Positions 1 through 11,422 of a DNA stretch of 64,000 bases are shown here, in pieces. How positions within the stretch are numbered: position 1 is the stretch's first letter; every line of letters starts with the position of its first letter. The stretch spans positions 1 to 64,000 of the forward strand of contig NW_026647687.1 in NCBI RefSeq assembly GCF_950295315.1, given 5' to 3'. The position numbers were made by a program, and so were the translations under genes. The DNA is from Erinaceus europaeus. Its lineage: Eukaryota; Chordata; Mammalia; Eulipotyphla; Erinaceidae. Under the pieces are notes generated by a model. The model ran no database searches and was not told the origin of the DNA. It saw only the letters and a program-made list of their open reading frames with translations.

Positions 1-2270
1 AGAGGATGCTGCTGTAGCCTCTTTTGCTGTTGGTGGAAGGACTGTACTGGTGGCAGAGAAAGTGGGATCTGAGGGGTGTTCATTCTCACTCAGATCACTG
101 CTCACTGGAACTCCAGGGTCTGGGGTTCCCTGGGGATGCAGTGTCACCAGGTTCCCTGCATGGTCTTTCTTTACTGATGTTTGTTCCATTCCTTCCCCCC
201 GCCCCCCGACTCTGACATTCATTCCAGTGAGTTAAAAAGGATGTTTCTTAGTAGTAGGTAAGATATGCTATCATGTAACTGATGTAAAGAGTACGTGTAC
301 CAAGGATCCAGGAAATCTTCCACCTAAAGTGGCCTCCACTCACATCTTGAGAAACACCATTTCCTTCCCAAATTAAACCTGTTTTCCACACAATCACCCA
401 GAACAATGCATCACTGGTCCAGTTCCCTGATTCTGCTGATCTACACTTAAGGGTTTAGCTCTTGAGGCAGATAAATCTAGGGCTGGAATCCTATGTCACT
501 TTTCATAGAGACCCGTGGGAAGAGACAAGTCTGTGTCTCTGTTTCTTCCTCTCTTACATAGTGGGTGGGTGATGGCACATACCCAGTGATGAGTAGACAA
601 GTGTGGTCAGGTGATAATCCTCAGTGTAGCCCCTGACACTTGGTATGACTGAATGGTTCCTGGAGAAGAGGGGGTAATATGGGGGTGGGGTGGGGGAGTG
701 GAGGAGTGGAGTGAGGAGAGCACTTCCTATTCACCCTGCAGTGCAGTTGTTTCCTTTCCATCTTCTACAAGTATCACCCATCTGCAAAGGGACTGCTAGA
801 CCTTCTGACCTGGTCCAGATCCCAGCTGTCCACTGAGTCCTGCCCTGCAGATGGAATGGATACAGCACATCCTGCAGCTCATGGTGACCATTTCTCAACC
901 CACAGGGTTCACATTCCTGCCTGAGTTCATCAATGTTGCAGCCCCATGGCTTGGAGTCCTCTGCAAGGTCTGGGGTTCAGATTCCCGTTCTGGCAACAGG
1001 GACAGCGCCCCCACCCCCACACACATCTTTAAAGCCTGACCCAGAGAAAGGGATCCTGCATGGTGGGTCAGCTGTGCAGCCTTGCAGCAGAATGGGCAGT
1101 GCGTCTCAGTGAAGCTCCCCTGCCTCTTGTTCAGACACTGTCCACTCTCAGATCACAGGCAGTGTGGATGTGCATGCAGCCTACTCCAAAGTCTCACCCT
1201 TAGTCATGCACTGCACCATTCCCTGCAACTGCCAGCAGCCTTCAGCACCTAAGCCTTGATGTTTTCTCTGAAGGAGCCTTCAAACTTCTTAACAGCCACT
1301 ACACAGCCAAACAACACACTTGTAGGAGGAAGAAAACGTCAGCAACCCTACAGCGCATCAGCGAAGTAATTAGCATTTATTACAGCAGCATCATAACAAC
1401 CACAGCTCAAGAAACGCCTCTCCCGCATGTTTTCCACTTCAAGTAAGCATTCTCTCTTTGTGCTGGTATTGCTTCCCCCTGTGATTTGAGTCCTTATCCC
1501 AAGCTCACTGCTGGTATTAAAACCCAATCGCCCATCCACACTACACCTCTAGCCCAAGCCAACAGTGAGTTGGCACAAAGAAAGCACAATACACATGTTT
1601 TCTCTCTCTCTCTCTCTCTGCCTCTGCTCTCCTATCCCTGTACTAAATATTGCCCCCAGGAGATCCTGGGTTCTGGAATAAGTCACATATATCAAGTCTA
1701 GTGGAATCCCCTGACCTTCGTCTCCCAGTCCTGAAGCAAAGTCTTGAGTGTAATTGAAGCAATATTTTTTGTTTGGCCATGGAAGTGCCTTTGCTAACAT
1801 CCCTCGCACCCCCACGCAGTTCTGGACCTGGGGATGCTCTTTCTGAATTCTAAGTAAGGCACTGATACATAGTGTGTCTGGACCTCCTCTGTGTAGATCA
1901 CATGGAGCCCTACTCATTAAAGTAGAATTATGGTCTCATAACATCTTCTCTGGATCCTTCCACAAGGCTCCCTGAGCAACAGAGCTTGGTATTTCTCTGT
2001 ATTTGCTGCATTTGTTTGAGGTTGGCAGCCTCTTTCTTCAGTAACAGCCCATGCATATCAGCACCATAGTAACCATTTTCCCACTCAAGTAAGAAGCAGA
2101 ATGAACAAACGCACGGAGCTAGCACAGTGACATGCTGGCTCCGGTACTCACATTCTACCCTGGAAAAAGCCTCAGTCTTGTGTGAGAACCACCTGGAGTC
2201 TGGGATACTTGATGAAAGTACTAACCTCTTCATCAAGACATACCAGTTAGACCAAAGGAATGCTGCAAAA
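1..2270. other. Low-copy sequence, no gene seen
   Basis: GC-moderate unique-looking sequence with a short (TC)n at about 1605-1620. Open frames are short and lack domain signatures. Confidence 0.5.
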
Positions 2271-2274
2271 AGAC

Positions 2275-2305
2275 AAAACAAACAAACAAACAAACAAACA
2301 AACCA
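2275..2305 (+). repeat. (AAAC)n microsatellite
   Basis: Seven tetranucleotide units, uninterrupted. Confidence 0.95.
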
Positions 2306-3098
2306 CAACTTCTTGTGCTCTCCAAAATCGCCTCATCAGGAGAGGAGAAGGAAGGCCCAGGCCTATTCCAAATGCAGGAGCAAACAGTTCTGGGACAGGA
2401 ACACGAGGTGCTTATGAGTCTACCCCCTTGACAAACCTCCTGGATTTGTAATTGTATTGGCATTAAGAAAGAGGATACTTTTTCAAGTATAAATTGAAAA
2501 GGGTTATATCAATACCTAATCCTCAAATGGTTCAGGAAAACAAGTATATCTATTTAGAGAGATGATAAATAGGTGGATAGATACATAAATGATGGGTGGC
2601 AGGTTAACGTATATAATGAACACACATACAGTGACAATAGGCAAACAGGTGACAGGATATACACGCAGAGGGGAGGGTAACAGGTGGAGGAACTGGCTGA
2701 AAAAATAAGAAAATAAGATATATTACTTTTGCAACTATTTTCTAAGCTTCAAGATATTTCCAGATCAAAGTTTAAAAATGACATTAACTAGATAAGCACT
2801 CACTGTGTGCAATGGGGCATTGTTTCTAAAACTCCATTTCTCTGATTTAATCACCATGGCCACCCCAGGAGGTAAGAGATGACAGGACCCCCAAGTCCCA
2901 TAGCAGGACAGGTGGCAGGGTCAGGGTCAGAATGAACACTGGAGGATCCATGCTCCTCCTGTCTTTGGGGACTTGTACAGTCCAGCCATCCCTTAACTGG
3001 AGCACAGACACTTTTTCATCTGAGATTTCAGTGTGGGTCCATGGTGTCTTGGGCACAAGAGTTGTACTGTTACCAAAGAGGAATGTTCAGCTCCAGTG

Positions 3099-3321
3099 GG
3101 GGGGGGCAGCAATGAGCAGGATACAGGATCACCTGGGTGCCCATCTGCAGGGGGGAAGCTTCACTAGGGGTGAAGCAGTTCTACAGGCTACTCTCTCTCT
3201 TCTTCTGTCAGTTTTTCTCTGCCCTATGCAATAAAATGGAAAAATGACCTCCAGGAGCAGTGGATTTTTAGTGCTGGCACCAAGCACCAGTGATAACCCC
3301 AGAGGCAAAAAAAAAAGGAAA
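3099..3321 (+). mobile_element. tRNA-derived SINE, partial
   Basis: Keeps the CCATCTGCAGGGGGG core, the GAAGCAG/TCTACAGG segment and the 3' block CTCCAGGAGCAGTGG...GAGGCAAAAAAAAAA. The tRNA-like head is degraded. Confidence 0.7.
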
Positions 3322-3451
3322 GAAAGAATCATGTGGGTGGGCAGTCACCATGGCCTAAGGAGAAACAGAAAGGGGTTTTTGTCCTGCTATGGAGGATAGA
3401 ATTGAGAAGGAAGTAAGGGGGACATAGAGGCCCTATAGGAAGAACTATCTA

Positions 3452-3750
3452 GGGGCTGGGCAGTGGCATGCCCAGTTGAGTACACACCATGCTGAAGGAC
3501 CCGAGGTTCAAGTCCCTGCTCCCCACCTGCAGGGGGGACACTTCAAGAGTAGGGAAGCAGGTCTGCAAGTGTTTATCTTTCTCTTTCCCTCTGTTTTGCC
3601 TTTCTCTCTCAACTTCTCTCTGTCCTATCAAACAAAATAGAAAGAGAATTAAAAGAAAAATAAAAAAATTGGCCACTGGGAGCCGTACATTTCTAGTGTT
3701 GGCACCGAGCCCTAGTGATAACTCTGTTGGCAATTAAAAAAAAAAAAAGA
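3452..3750 (+). mobile_element. tRNA-derived SINE, near full length
   Basis: Starts GGGGCTGGGCAGTGGCATG and has GAGGTTCAAGTCCC (B-box-like), the CCCCACCTGCAGGGG core and a poly(A) tail after GGCAATT. Confidence 0.85.
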
Positions 3751-4540
3751 AGTAGAAGAAGAAAAGAAGGAAATATCTGGACCAAGACCCAAAGAAGAAG
3801 AACCATATGGGAAAGAGTATTTCTGTACAAGGAATAGCATGTGTGGAGGCCAACAGGCAGGACTGTGGCAGGACCATGTCATGGGTACAGTCAAGGAGAG
3901 AAGGGTGAAGAATGTGAGATTTGTGTCTGCCCATGTCCATCACATCACAAACAACAGTAAAGTGTTGCTCCATTGCAAAGGGGACTCTGGTGTACATTCT
4001 GAGTCCCTAGTAAGGTTTCTATCAGGTCTTTATTGACAAGTCAAACATTACATCTGCTATTCTGTGCTTCTTAGAACTACATGAAGTATAAAGATCTGTT
4101 TCTATTCTCAGATAGATAACTAGAATGCATTTTCCCCACCTCATCTCCAGAGCAGCCAGGATAGCCAGACCAGGACCTTCTTGCAGATGAGGGCTTGCAG
4201 GGGGGCTCAGCACCTAAACATGAGTTTGGCAGGGAGCTCTGGCATGCCCCCTGGAGAGACTCATGAACAGTGTGGTTTATGGATGGTAGTCTGATTGTCT
4301 TTGGAGTGATTGTTGGATCCCAGAATAAGGGTTGCAGCATTCTCAGTGCTTCCCCTCCACTCTCCATCCTACTCTTGGCCCCAGATGGAGAGCACTCTTC
4401 ACTCAGAGAGGCCAGAAGGACACACTGTCCACCACACCCTTTTCTGATGACCTAGGTGTTTTAGCATACTCACATTCTTAGCACAGAATTCCCACCAAAA
4501 CCTAAACAGGCCAGACAATTATCAAAATAAGAGCTGTTTA

Positions 4541-4676
4541 GTGGTCCATGAGGTGGTGTAGTGGATAAGGCATTAAACTTGTAAACATGAAGCTCTGAAG
4601 CCCTTAGTTTGATCCCTGGTATTGCACATAGTCAGTCTCTCTCTCTCTCTCTCCTCTTGTAAATGAAAGATGTATG
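4541..4676 (+). mobile_element. SINE, second tRNA-type family
   Basis: Head GTGGTCCATGAGGTGGTGTAGTGGATAAGGCATTAAACT, then TTTGATCCCTGG and a (TC)n run. The head differs from that of the main SINE family. Confidence 0.7.
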
Positions 4677-4683
4677 GGTTGTG

Positions 4684-4858
4684 TGGGGGCACAACTAGTT
4701 GAGTGAACATGCTGCTGTCAGCAAGGACCTGGGTTCAGGTCCCCAGTCTCCAGCTGCAGGGGGGAAGCTTTATGAGTGGTGAAATAATGCTGCATCTACG
4801 CTTCTATCTCCCTCTTCCTTTTCAATTTCCCTGTCTCTACCCCTAATAAATAAACACA
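4684..4858 (+). mobile_element. tRNA-derived SINE, diverged
   Basis: Contains GGGTTCAGGTCCCCAG and CTGCAGGGGGGAAGCTT, and ends in AATAAATAAACA. Confidence 0.7.
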
Positions 4859-5065
4859 ATTCTTCTTCTAGCGTTTGTACTCACGAGATGCACCATGGGA
4901 AGGTCGATCCAATGCATCCCATTAAACACAATATAAAATATAAACAATTGTTTATTGGCCTCAGGATCCCTTTCTCTGAGTGAAACCAGCTTCCTCAGTT
5001 ATTTTCCAGGCTTTCGGTCTCTTGGCTATGTAAGTGATGACTGGGGAGTTAGAAAGTAATTTAAT

Positions 5066-5400
5066 TAGGGAAAGGATGGCACACCGCATGAGCACACAAG
5101 TTACCATGCTCTAGGAACTGAGTTCAAGCCCCTGGTCCCCACCTGTAGGGCAGAAGTTTCACAAGTGGTGAAGTAAGGCTGTAAATCTCTCTCTCTACAG
5201 GTCCAAGAAGGATGACAGAGTACCTAGTGGGGGTTGTATTGTTATATGGAAAACTGAGAAATGTTATGCATGAACAAACTGTATTTAATGTCAAATGTAA
5301 AACTAATATTAATTTCCCAATAAAGAAATTTTAAAAAATCTCTCTCTTTCTCCCTATTTCCTTTTCTTCTTTCAGTTTCTCTGTCTTTATCTAATAAGTG
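5066..5400 (+). mobile_element. tRNA-derived SINE interrupted by L1
   Basis: Head and core at 5066-5195, the rest of the pyrimidine tract at 5336-5400, with a short L1 3' end in between. Confidence 0.7.
5196..5335 (+). mobile_element. 5'-truncated LINE-1 3' end inserted in a SINE
   Basis: The text GTCCAAGAAGGATGACAGAG to AATAAAGAAATTTTAAAAAA matches the L1 3' end at 35.6 kb. It is flanked by AAATCTCTCTCT repeats (5183-5195 and 5336-5347), a target-site duplication within the pyrimidine tract of the surrounding SINE. Confidence 0.75.
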
Positions 5401-8400
5401 GATTGAAAATTATTTTCAAGAAAGTGATTTAGAGAAGTCTGGGAGGGCAGAGCCAGACCCTGGGGACAGCCTCCTTCTCCCAGTCTGCACAGTTCTGCAG
5501 CCTCACCCTGAAGACACATAGTACCTCCCTGTTCTCAGCTCATTGAAGGTTGGCACAAAAGGATATGTGGCTAAAAAATAATAAAGTGGTATTCACTGGC
5601 AATCATCAGTGCTCCTCACTCCTGGTAAGTAGTGAATATTTATTCTGGCATTTATAGTCCATTTTTAACTCAATTCTTCATCACTGGGCCAGAAGCTAAA
5701 AAGTGACGCCTACGCAAATAAGACCGCTTTTCAACCTCTTTCGAAATCTTTGGGAGAACCAAAAATAACTGAAAGGCAAACTAGGCTTTCTTTTTGAAAG
5801 GTTAAGTGCTGTTCTCTTTCTCTTTCTCTAGAGGAGGTTCAAGGTCAAACACAGTGGGAGACCATGGGAGCAGCAGAGGGACCATATGCCGCCCCCTCCC
5901 CATCACCTGGGCCACGTATGTGGGTTCAGTGGTCATCACTGGCAGCTGGAGCAGAAGCACTGAGCAAGTGGTGGGGCTCCTAGGAGGATGTCCCCTCCTC
6001 CCCATCACCCCAGACACATTGCCTGCATCAGCTCAGGTATGAATGAGAATAGCAGCACCAAGCACAAAATCAACAGAAGGGAATCAGGTGTGGCAAGCCC
6101 CCACCATGATCCAGGTGTCCCCTCTTCAGTGAACTCTGTCCATTCCCATGATGACAAATGCTAACATAATATCTCTATTTCCAGCCTCAGCATAGAGTTG
6201 GAGTAAATTCACCTAGTCCATATTGCTCCTGGGACTAGAACATTCCTGGAGAGGTGACTTTAATTCTCAGAGGCAGGTGACATCTGCTCAGGACCTGCCT
6301 CCCTGACTCCTATTCTGACACTCCCTGACTTCCACTCTGACTTTCTGCACAGGTAACACACACTAGAGAATGTCCATTATTGCTGGAAAGGGGGACAGGT
6401 GTCCAGAGGCAGGGATAGCTGGAGCCACAAATGTGGGCTTGTTGAGGGATGAGGGTCTCTGCAGATGGACTCAAATTGAGGACCTCAGGGTGATGTCAAC
6501 CTAGATTAGGGAGGGCCCGGGTGTCCCTGTAAGAGAAGGGACAGGTTTTTTGAGGACACAGCAGCTCTCCTTTTAAGCTACTAGTGGTAGCTGCCTCCAA
6601 ATTCAGAGGAGGGGTAGATGAGGCAAGAATGCAGAGAATTTCACTGTGGCTGGGTAGAGAGACTGTGGAAGGTGCTGGAGATTTGCTCCCATACACCAGC
6701 TTGGCTTGGACCCTCCTACTTCACTCTGAACAGTTACTGAACCTGCTCAGACTCCAGATTCATGCCACCTCAATGCTGGGGACACATTATCAAGGGGCAA
6801 ACAGAGACAATTCCATATGCCTTGCACAGTGCAGGGATGAAATGATAGTTATGGTTCTGTCCTTGCCATCTGTCCCATCACACTTGGACACTGGGCAGAG
6901 CAACTAGGAGCAAACCCTGAGAGCAAACCCTACCAACTTCTTGGTAGTAATCCCTGGCTGCTGGGTCAACCCCAGAGCAGGAAGGAGACCTATGACTTCA
7001 CAGATGGTTATGAGGACAAACATGATGGATCCACTAAACCCTAAATAGACCCACCAACCTATTAGTATGGATACACTAACTCCAAGGAGAGAATGTCAGC
7101 AACAAAAGTTTCCAAAGATACAAATGCAAGACTTGAACACATAAAGAGAAGGATGGATCAAGTGGCTTGTGTTTGGGTCAAGAGACCCGCCCTGTGCTGC
7201 CATCTGTACCCACAGGGACTTTCTTCCCAGGGTACGACAAGGAACAGACCCAGAATGAAATCACAACAGAGTGGACATCCTTTATATGTGGGATAAATAG
7301 CTGCTGGCACAAGGTATGCTTGTGGGGCCCACAACTCACTCCTAGATTTCCCAGCCATGGTGGCTAAGTTGTGTAAGGTGAACACAGCCCTGTGATTCAG
7401 GAAGGCTTCCTCATCTGAGAGATGACATTCCCTATGTGAGGGGTCACTTCCTTGGGGTGCCACTACTTTAGGGTGTTACCATGGAGGGGTATGGTTCAGA
7501 TTTAGCTGCAGGTCTTCAGGATAGGCTTCCCACGTGGGGTTAGAGCTGCAGCTATTACCGTGGGCTCATTTGCTCAGCACAGAATTCATTTATGAAGACG
7601 GCTTATTTAACTCTTAAAATTAAAACTTAAAATCCCTTAATTAAAATAATAAATCAGAGGACCATTCCCATGGCAAGGTGAGAATAGCAGATTGATTCCA
7701 TATAGCTCTACTCAACCAGAGAAGGTCTAAATGGCTGCTCTACCCAGTCACTCTCCTGCTCTGCAGTTCCACTGGGTGCCAGCTGTCTATGCTGTTGGCA
7801 CCAGGACATTCCTAGTTGGTACTCTGCTCACTTCAGGTCCTTTGATAGTGACTGCCTGAGAATTAGTGATTGTTCCAGTGCATCTTCTGCTGGTCCCTGT
7901 AGGTCAAGATTTCAAGAAGCAACAAAGTCTCCATCCCAAACCTCAACTTTTCCTGGAAGGAGGGAACCTGAGCTGCTAGCACCAGAGGGTACATGGGGAG
8001 CACTTGTGAATGTGGGGTTTCTGGTGGTTATTTTTCTTTTCTTGCCCATTTTATTAAGATAGGGACTGAGGCACTTCCTATAAAAGGCCACATCATAACT
8101 ATTTCTGGGTTGGTAGACCTCCAGGACTCTAGTGCAAAGGTTCAGCTCTGATGTTAAATGAGAGCAGCCATAGTCTGTACAGAACAAATGGTTCCTCAAA
8201 AGCTTTATGCAAACAGGCAGCAGTCAGATTTGGCTCAGGGCCATATCAGAGCCCATTAGAATGAAGATGCACACCCACCCACCAAGCCTCCCCATGGGGA
8301 ATTCCTACAGAACAGATTTCTTTTCAGAAGCTATTGCATGCATGCAGGTTGGTGTGGAGGCTTGGGGGTACAGGACTGGAGGCCAGCACTCTTGGGTTTG

Positions 8401-9075
8401 TGTGGCCTTGAGCACAGGACCTGTCCTTTGCATTTAGCTTCTTGTCTATGAGATGGGATTGGCAGCATTGAGGATGGAATGATCTAAGTTCAATGGAGTA
8501 CTTAGCGAGGCCCATTCTTAGTCCCTACTGTGTGAGTACAATATATGAGCTGTTTCTGGATTACAGATGAAAAGATTCCTCATATTTACAGTAGTGCCAA
8601 AAAGAAATAATTATTCATTTGCAAGCCTCCCCATATCCAGGGTCTGCAGGGAGGAGAGAGGCAGTGCAGTGGTGTTCAGAGCACAGGCAGAATATTCTTC
8701 TTGAAATGTACTACTTTCAGTGACTGGTCCAGGGGAAGCTGGGAGAGGTACTGAATCTTTGGAGGCTCTCCTAGAGTTCCCACCCCCAGAGTATTTTACT
8801 TTGGTGCAATATACTAGGCCCCTTTGCCTAGTTTGCTGTATCTAAATGATACTGTATTGTGCTGCTATGCCATGAGGTAGTACACTTACCATTTGTTTAA
8901 ACCATGACCAAATCCACACCCAAAGTTTTTATTTTTTAGCTACTGTAAGAAGGGTTAATCAGCCTCCTGTTAATCAGCAGCTTGGGCCCAGGCAGTCTGA
9001 GTAATAACTGGCACCAGGGGCAGCTAGCAACGTTTACCACAATGGTAAACATTCTTGAACTCAGTTAAGAGTTGC
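5401..9075. other. Low-copy sequence, no gene seen
   Basis: No repeat family, RNA gene or coding frame was recognised. Longest frames are about 100 codons and compositionally random. Confidence 0.5.
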
Positions 9076-9079
9076 TTCC

Positions 9080-9290
9080 TTGCAATTACAGAAGCTAGAC
9101 CTTCCACCTTCTGCACCCCATAAAGAAACTTGGTCCATACTCTCATAGTGATCACGAATATGGAAGCCTCCAATGGAGGGGGTGGGACATAGAACTCTGG
9201 TGGTAGGACCTGTGTGGAATTATACATGTTATCTTACAATCTTGTTAATAATGATTAAATCACTAATAAAAAGTTAAAAAAAAGAGTTGC
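9080..9290 (+). mobile_element. AATAAA-tailed retroposon, likely L1 3' UTR, sense copy
   Basis: Contains CTAGACCTTCCACCTTCTGC and ends ATTAAATCACTAATAAAAAG followed by A-rich sequence, which fixes the orientation. Antisense relatives are at 31.05, 38.35, 51.66, 56.1 and 56.38 kb. I do not know the family name; an L1 3' UTR of this lineage is my best guess. Confidence 0.65.
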
Positions 9291-9664
9291 TCCTACATCC
9301 AGGTGGTGGGGGTGTTATAGGGGAAGGGGGAATAGGAAGGCTGATGTTTGCTTTTCCCCCATTCCCAAAGTCCATCATGCATTATTCCAACAAAGACTTG
9401 AGGAGAGAGTATGATTTTTCAGGTAAATTAAACTTTTTATTAGAAAAATATATACATATTAGGGCATGAAAGGGAGACAGAGAGAGAGAGAGAGAAAATT
9501 ATAAAGAGAGATTGACTGACTTACATGGTGATTACAGTCCAGGCCAAAGAGAGCTTGAATGCTCTCAGGTTCCCAGTTTTAAACTCAAAACCCCACCTAC
9601 ACCTCCTAAGCCACCCCTGTAACCACTCCTATTTCTGGGCAGTACTTTCTCTTCCTCAACAGAA

Positions 9665-9892
9665 GTACATGGTACCCATAGATGAGAACCTGGGTTCAAG
9701 TTTCCATCTATAGGAGCAAGCTTCACAAGCGGTGCAGCAGTGCTGTAGGCCTCTGTCTCTCCCATACTGTCTTGCTCTCTGTTTCTTTTTGTTTCTATCA
9801 GAAAAGAAAAAAGAATGGCCATCTGAAGCAGTGGAGTCATCACATAGGAGCTGAGCCCCAGTGATAACCCTGGTGGCAAAAATAAAAAGGTT
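9665..9892 (+). mobile_element. tRNA-derived SINE, diverged
   Basis: GGGTTCAAGTTTCC, CTTCACAAGCGGTGCAGCAG and the 3' block TGAGCCCCAGTGATAACC followed by an A-rich tail. Confidence 0.7.
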
Positions 9893-11100
9893 GCTTCTAA
9901 AAACATTAAGTCTTATTAAATGTAATTAAAAAAAAATTTGTCATTTGAGTCTGTCATCTGGGAGGTGATATGATAGAAGCAACCAGAGTCACAGAAGAGG
10001 GAAGATGCTGTATGCTATCCATGGTGCTGAGGTCATACCAAGTTTTCAATTATGTGGAAGTTTTCTTTGCTAGGAGGCTGGGGTGGGAGGGGGTGCAGTG
10101 GGGAGCTAGGGGCAACTATGATAATGGATATCAAGAGAAAATCCAGAACATGTTGTCAGTGTTTGGTGTGGAAGCTCTGCCCACAGTCTCTGCCTTGGTG
10201 AGGTGGACCCCAGTGGAGGGAAGGAGACTTTTATCACAAGAACAGCAGGCAATCTTTAACTGTGGGATCACTGTGACTAAACCACTTTCTATCCCCTGAG
10301 ACTCTTGCTGGTGACAGGTATAGGTCTTCCTCTTCTCAAAACAGCTAATCAGCATTCCAGTGAGCAATGATGCTTTTTCCTTGTTGAGTTTCTCTCAACA
10401 GGAAGTGAAGGATTTAGTCTTGAAAGCCACTTAACACAGCTGGGGATTCATCTGTGAGGGGAACTTGAGGCTGGGGCAGCAGGCAGCCAGAAAACCACCC
10501 AGGGATCCCCACAGTGCTCTCTAGATGTCCTCATGAGGGCTACAACCCTCCCTGGGGCCCCACCCTGCAGCTCTGGTGTGAGATTTTCTAAAGCTACTGC
10601 AGTGGGAGTTAGAGGGAATGTCTCCAATGGGATGTAGGCTAGTCTGCATCTCTCTGGCCCTCTTTACACAATACTCATTCCAGTTTCCTTCAGTCTGGTA
10701 ATCCAGTCTCTTTGTGATTCAGTTTTTTTTTAAATTGTGAAGTGGAGATGATCATAATATCTGTACCTCAGGACCCATATGTAAAGGTGTAATAAACACT
10801 GGTAATAACTTCTTATAATCACAAGAGTTGCCACTGGGTGAGTTGAGGTGGTCAAAGAGAAAGGCTTGCTATGAATTCACGACTCTTCTGGAGCTAGTTT
10901 CTTGGGGTTCCCCTCACTTCACCTTTAGTCAATCACTCTAGTGACCTCACTCAGGTGACATGTGCTCACTGGGCATCTACTTCACTGAGAGTAGAGAGGT
11001 TACAGAGAAAGGAAGAGGATGACCTCTACCTGCAGAGTGATGTAAAATGATCTTCACTTATTCCACTAGTGTTAGAACAGAAGAAAAGATTCTAAATGAA
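9893..11100. other. Low-copy sequence with a possible MIR
   Basis: Apart from the MIR-like piece at 10.7 kb, nothing was recognised. Confidence 0.45.
10680..10800 (+). repeat. Possible MIR fragment
   Basis: AGTGGAGATGATCATAATATCTGTACCTCAGG resembles the conserved core of ancient MIR SINEs. Divergence is high and the edges are uncertain. Confidence 0.35.
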
Positions 11101-11103
11101 GTC

Positions 11104-11422
11104 TAGGGCTCAAGAGGTAGTACACCCAGTTGAGCACAGGCTATCATGCACAAGGACCTAGGTTCAAGCTCCCTGTTTCCACCTGCAGGAGAAAAGCTTC
11201 ACAAGCAGTAAGCAGTGCTGCAGGTGTCTTTCTTTCTCCCTTTATGTTTTCCCCTTCCCTTTCAACTTCTCTGTCCTGTCACATCAAAGAATGGGGGAAA
11301 AAGGGGCAAGGAAACAAACAAACAAACAAAAGGCAGCCACCAGGAGCAGTGGACTCATCATGCAGGCACCAAACTCCAGTAATAGCCCTATTGGCAAATA
11401 AATAAATAAATAAATAAATTTA
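11104..11422 (+). mobile_element. tRNA-derived SINE, near full length
   Basis: Begins AGGGCTCAAGAGGTAGTAC and ends with GGCAAATAAATAAATAAATAA. The internal AAACAAACAAAC run is a length-variable site. Confidence 0.75.
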
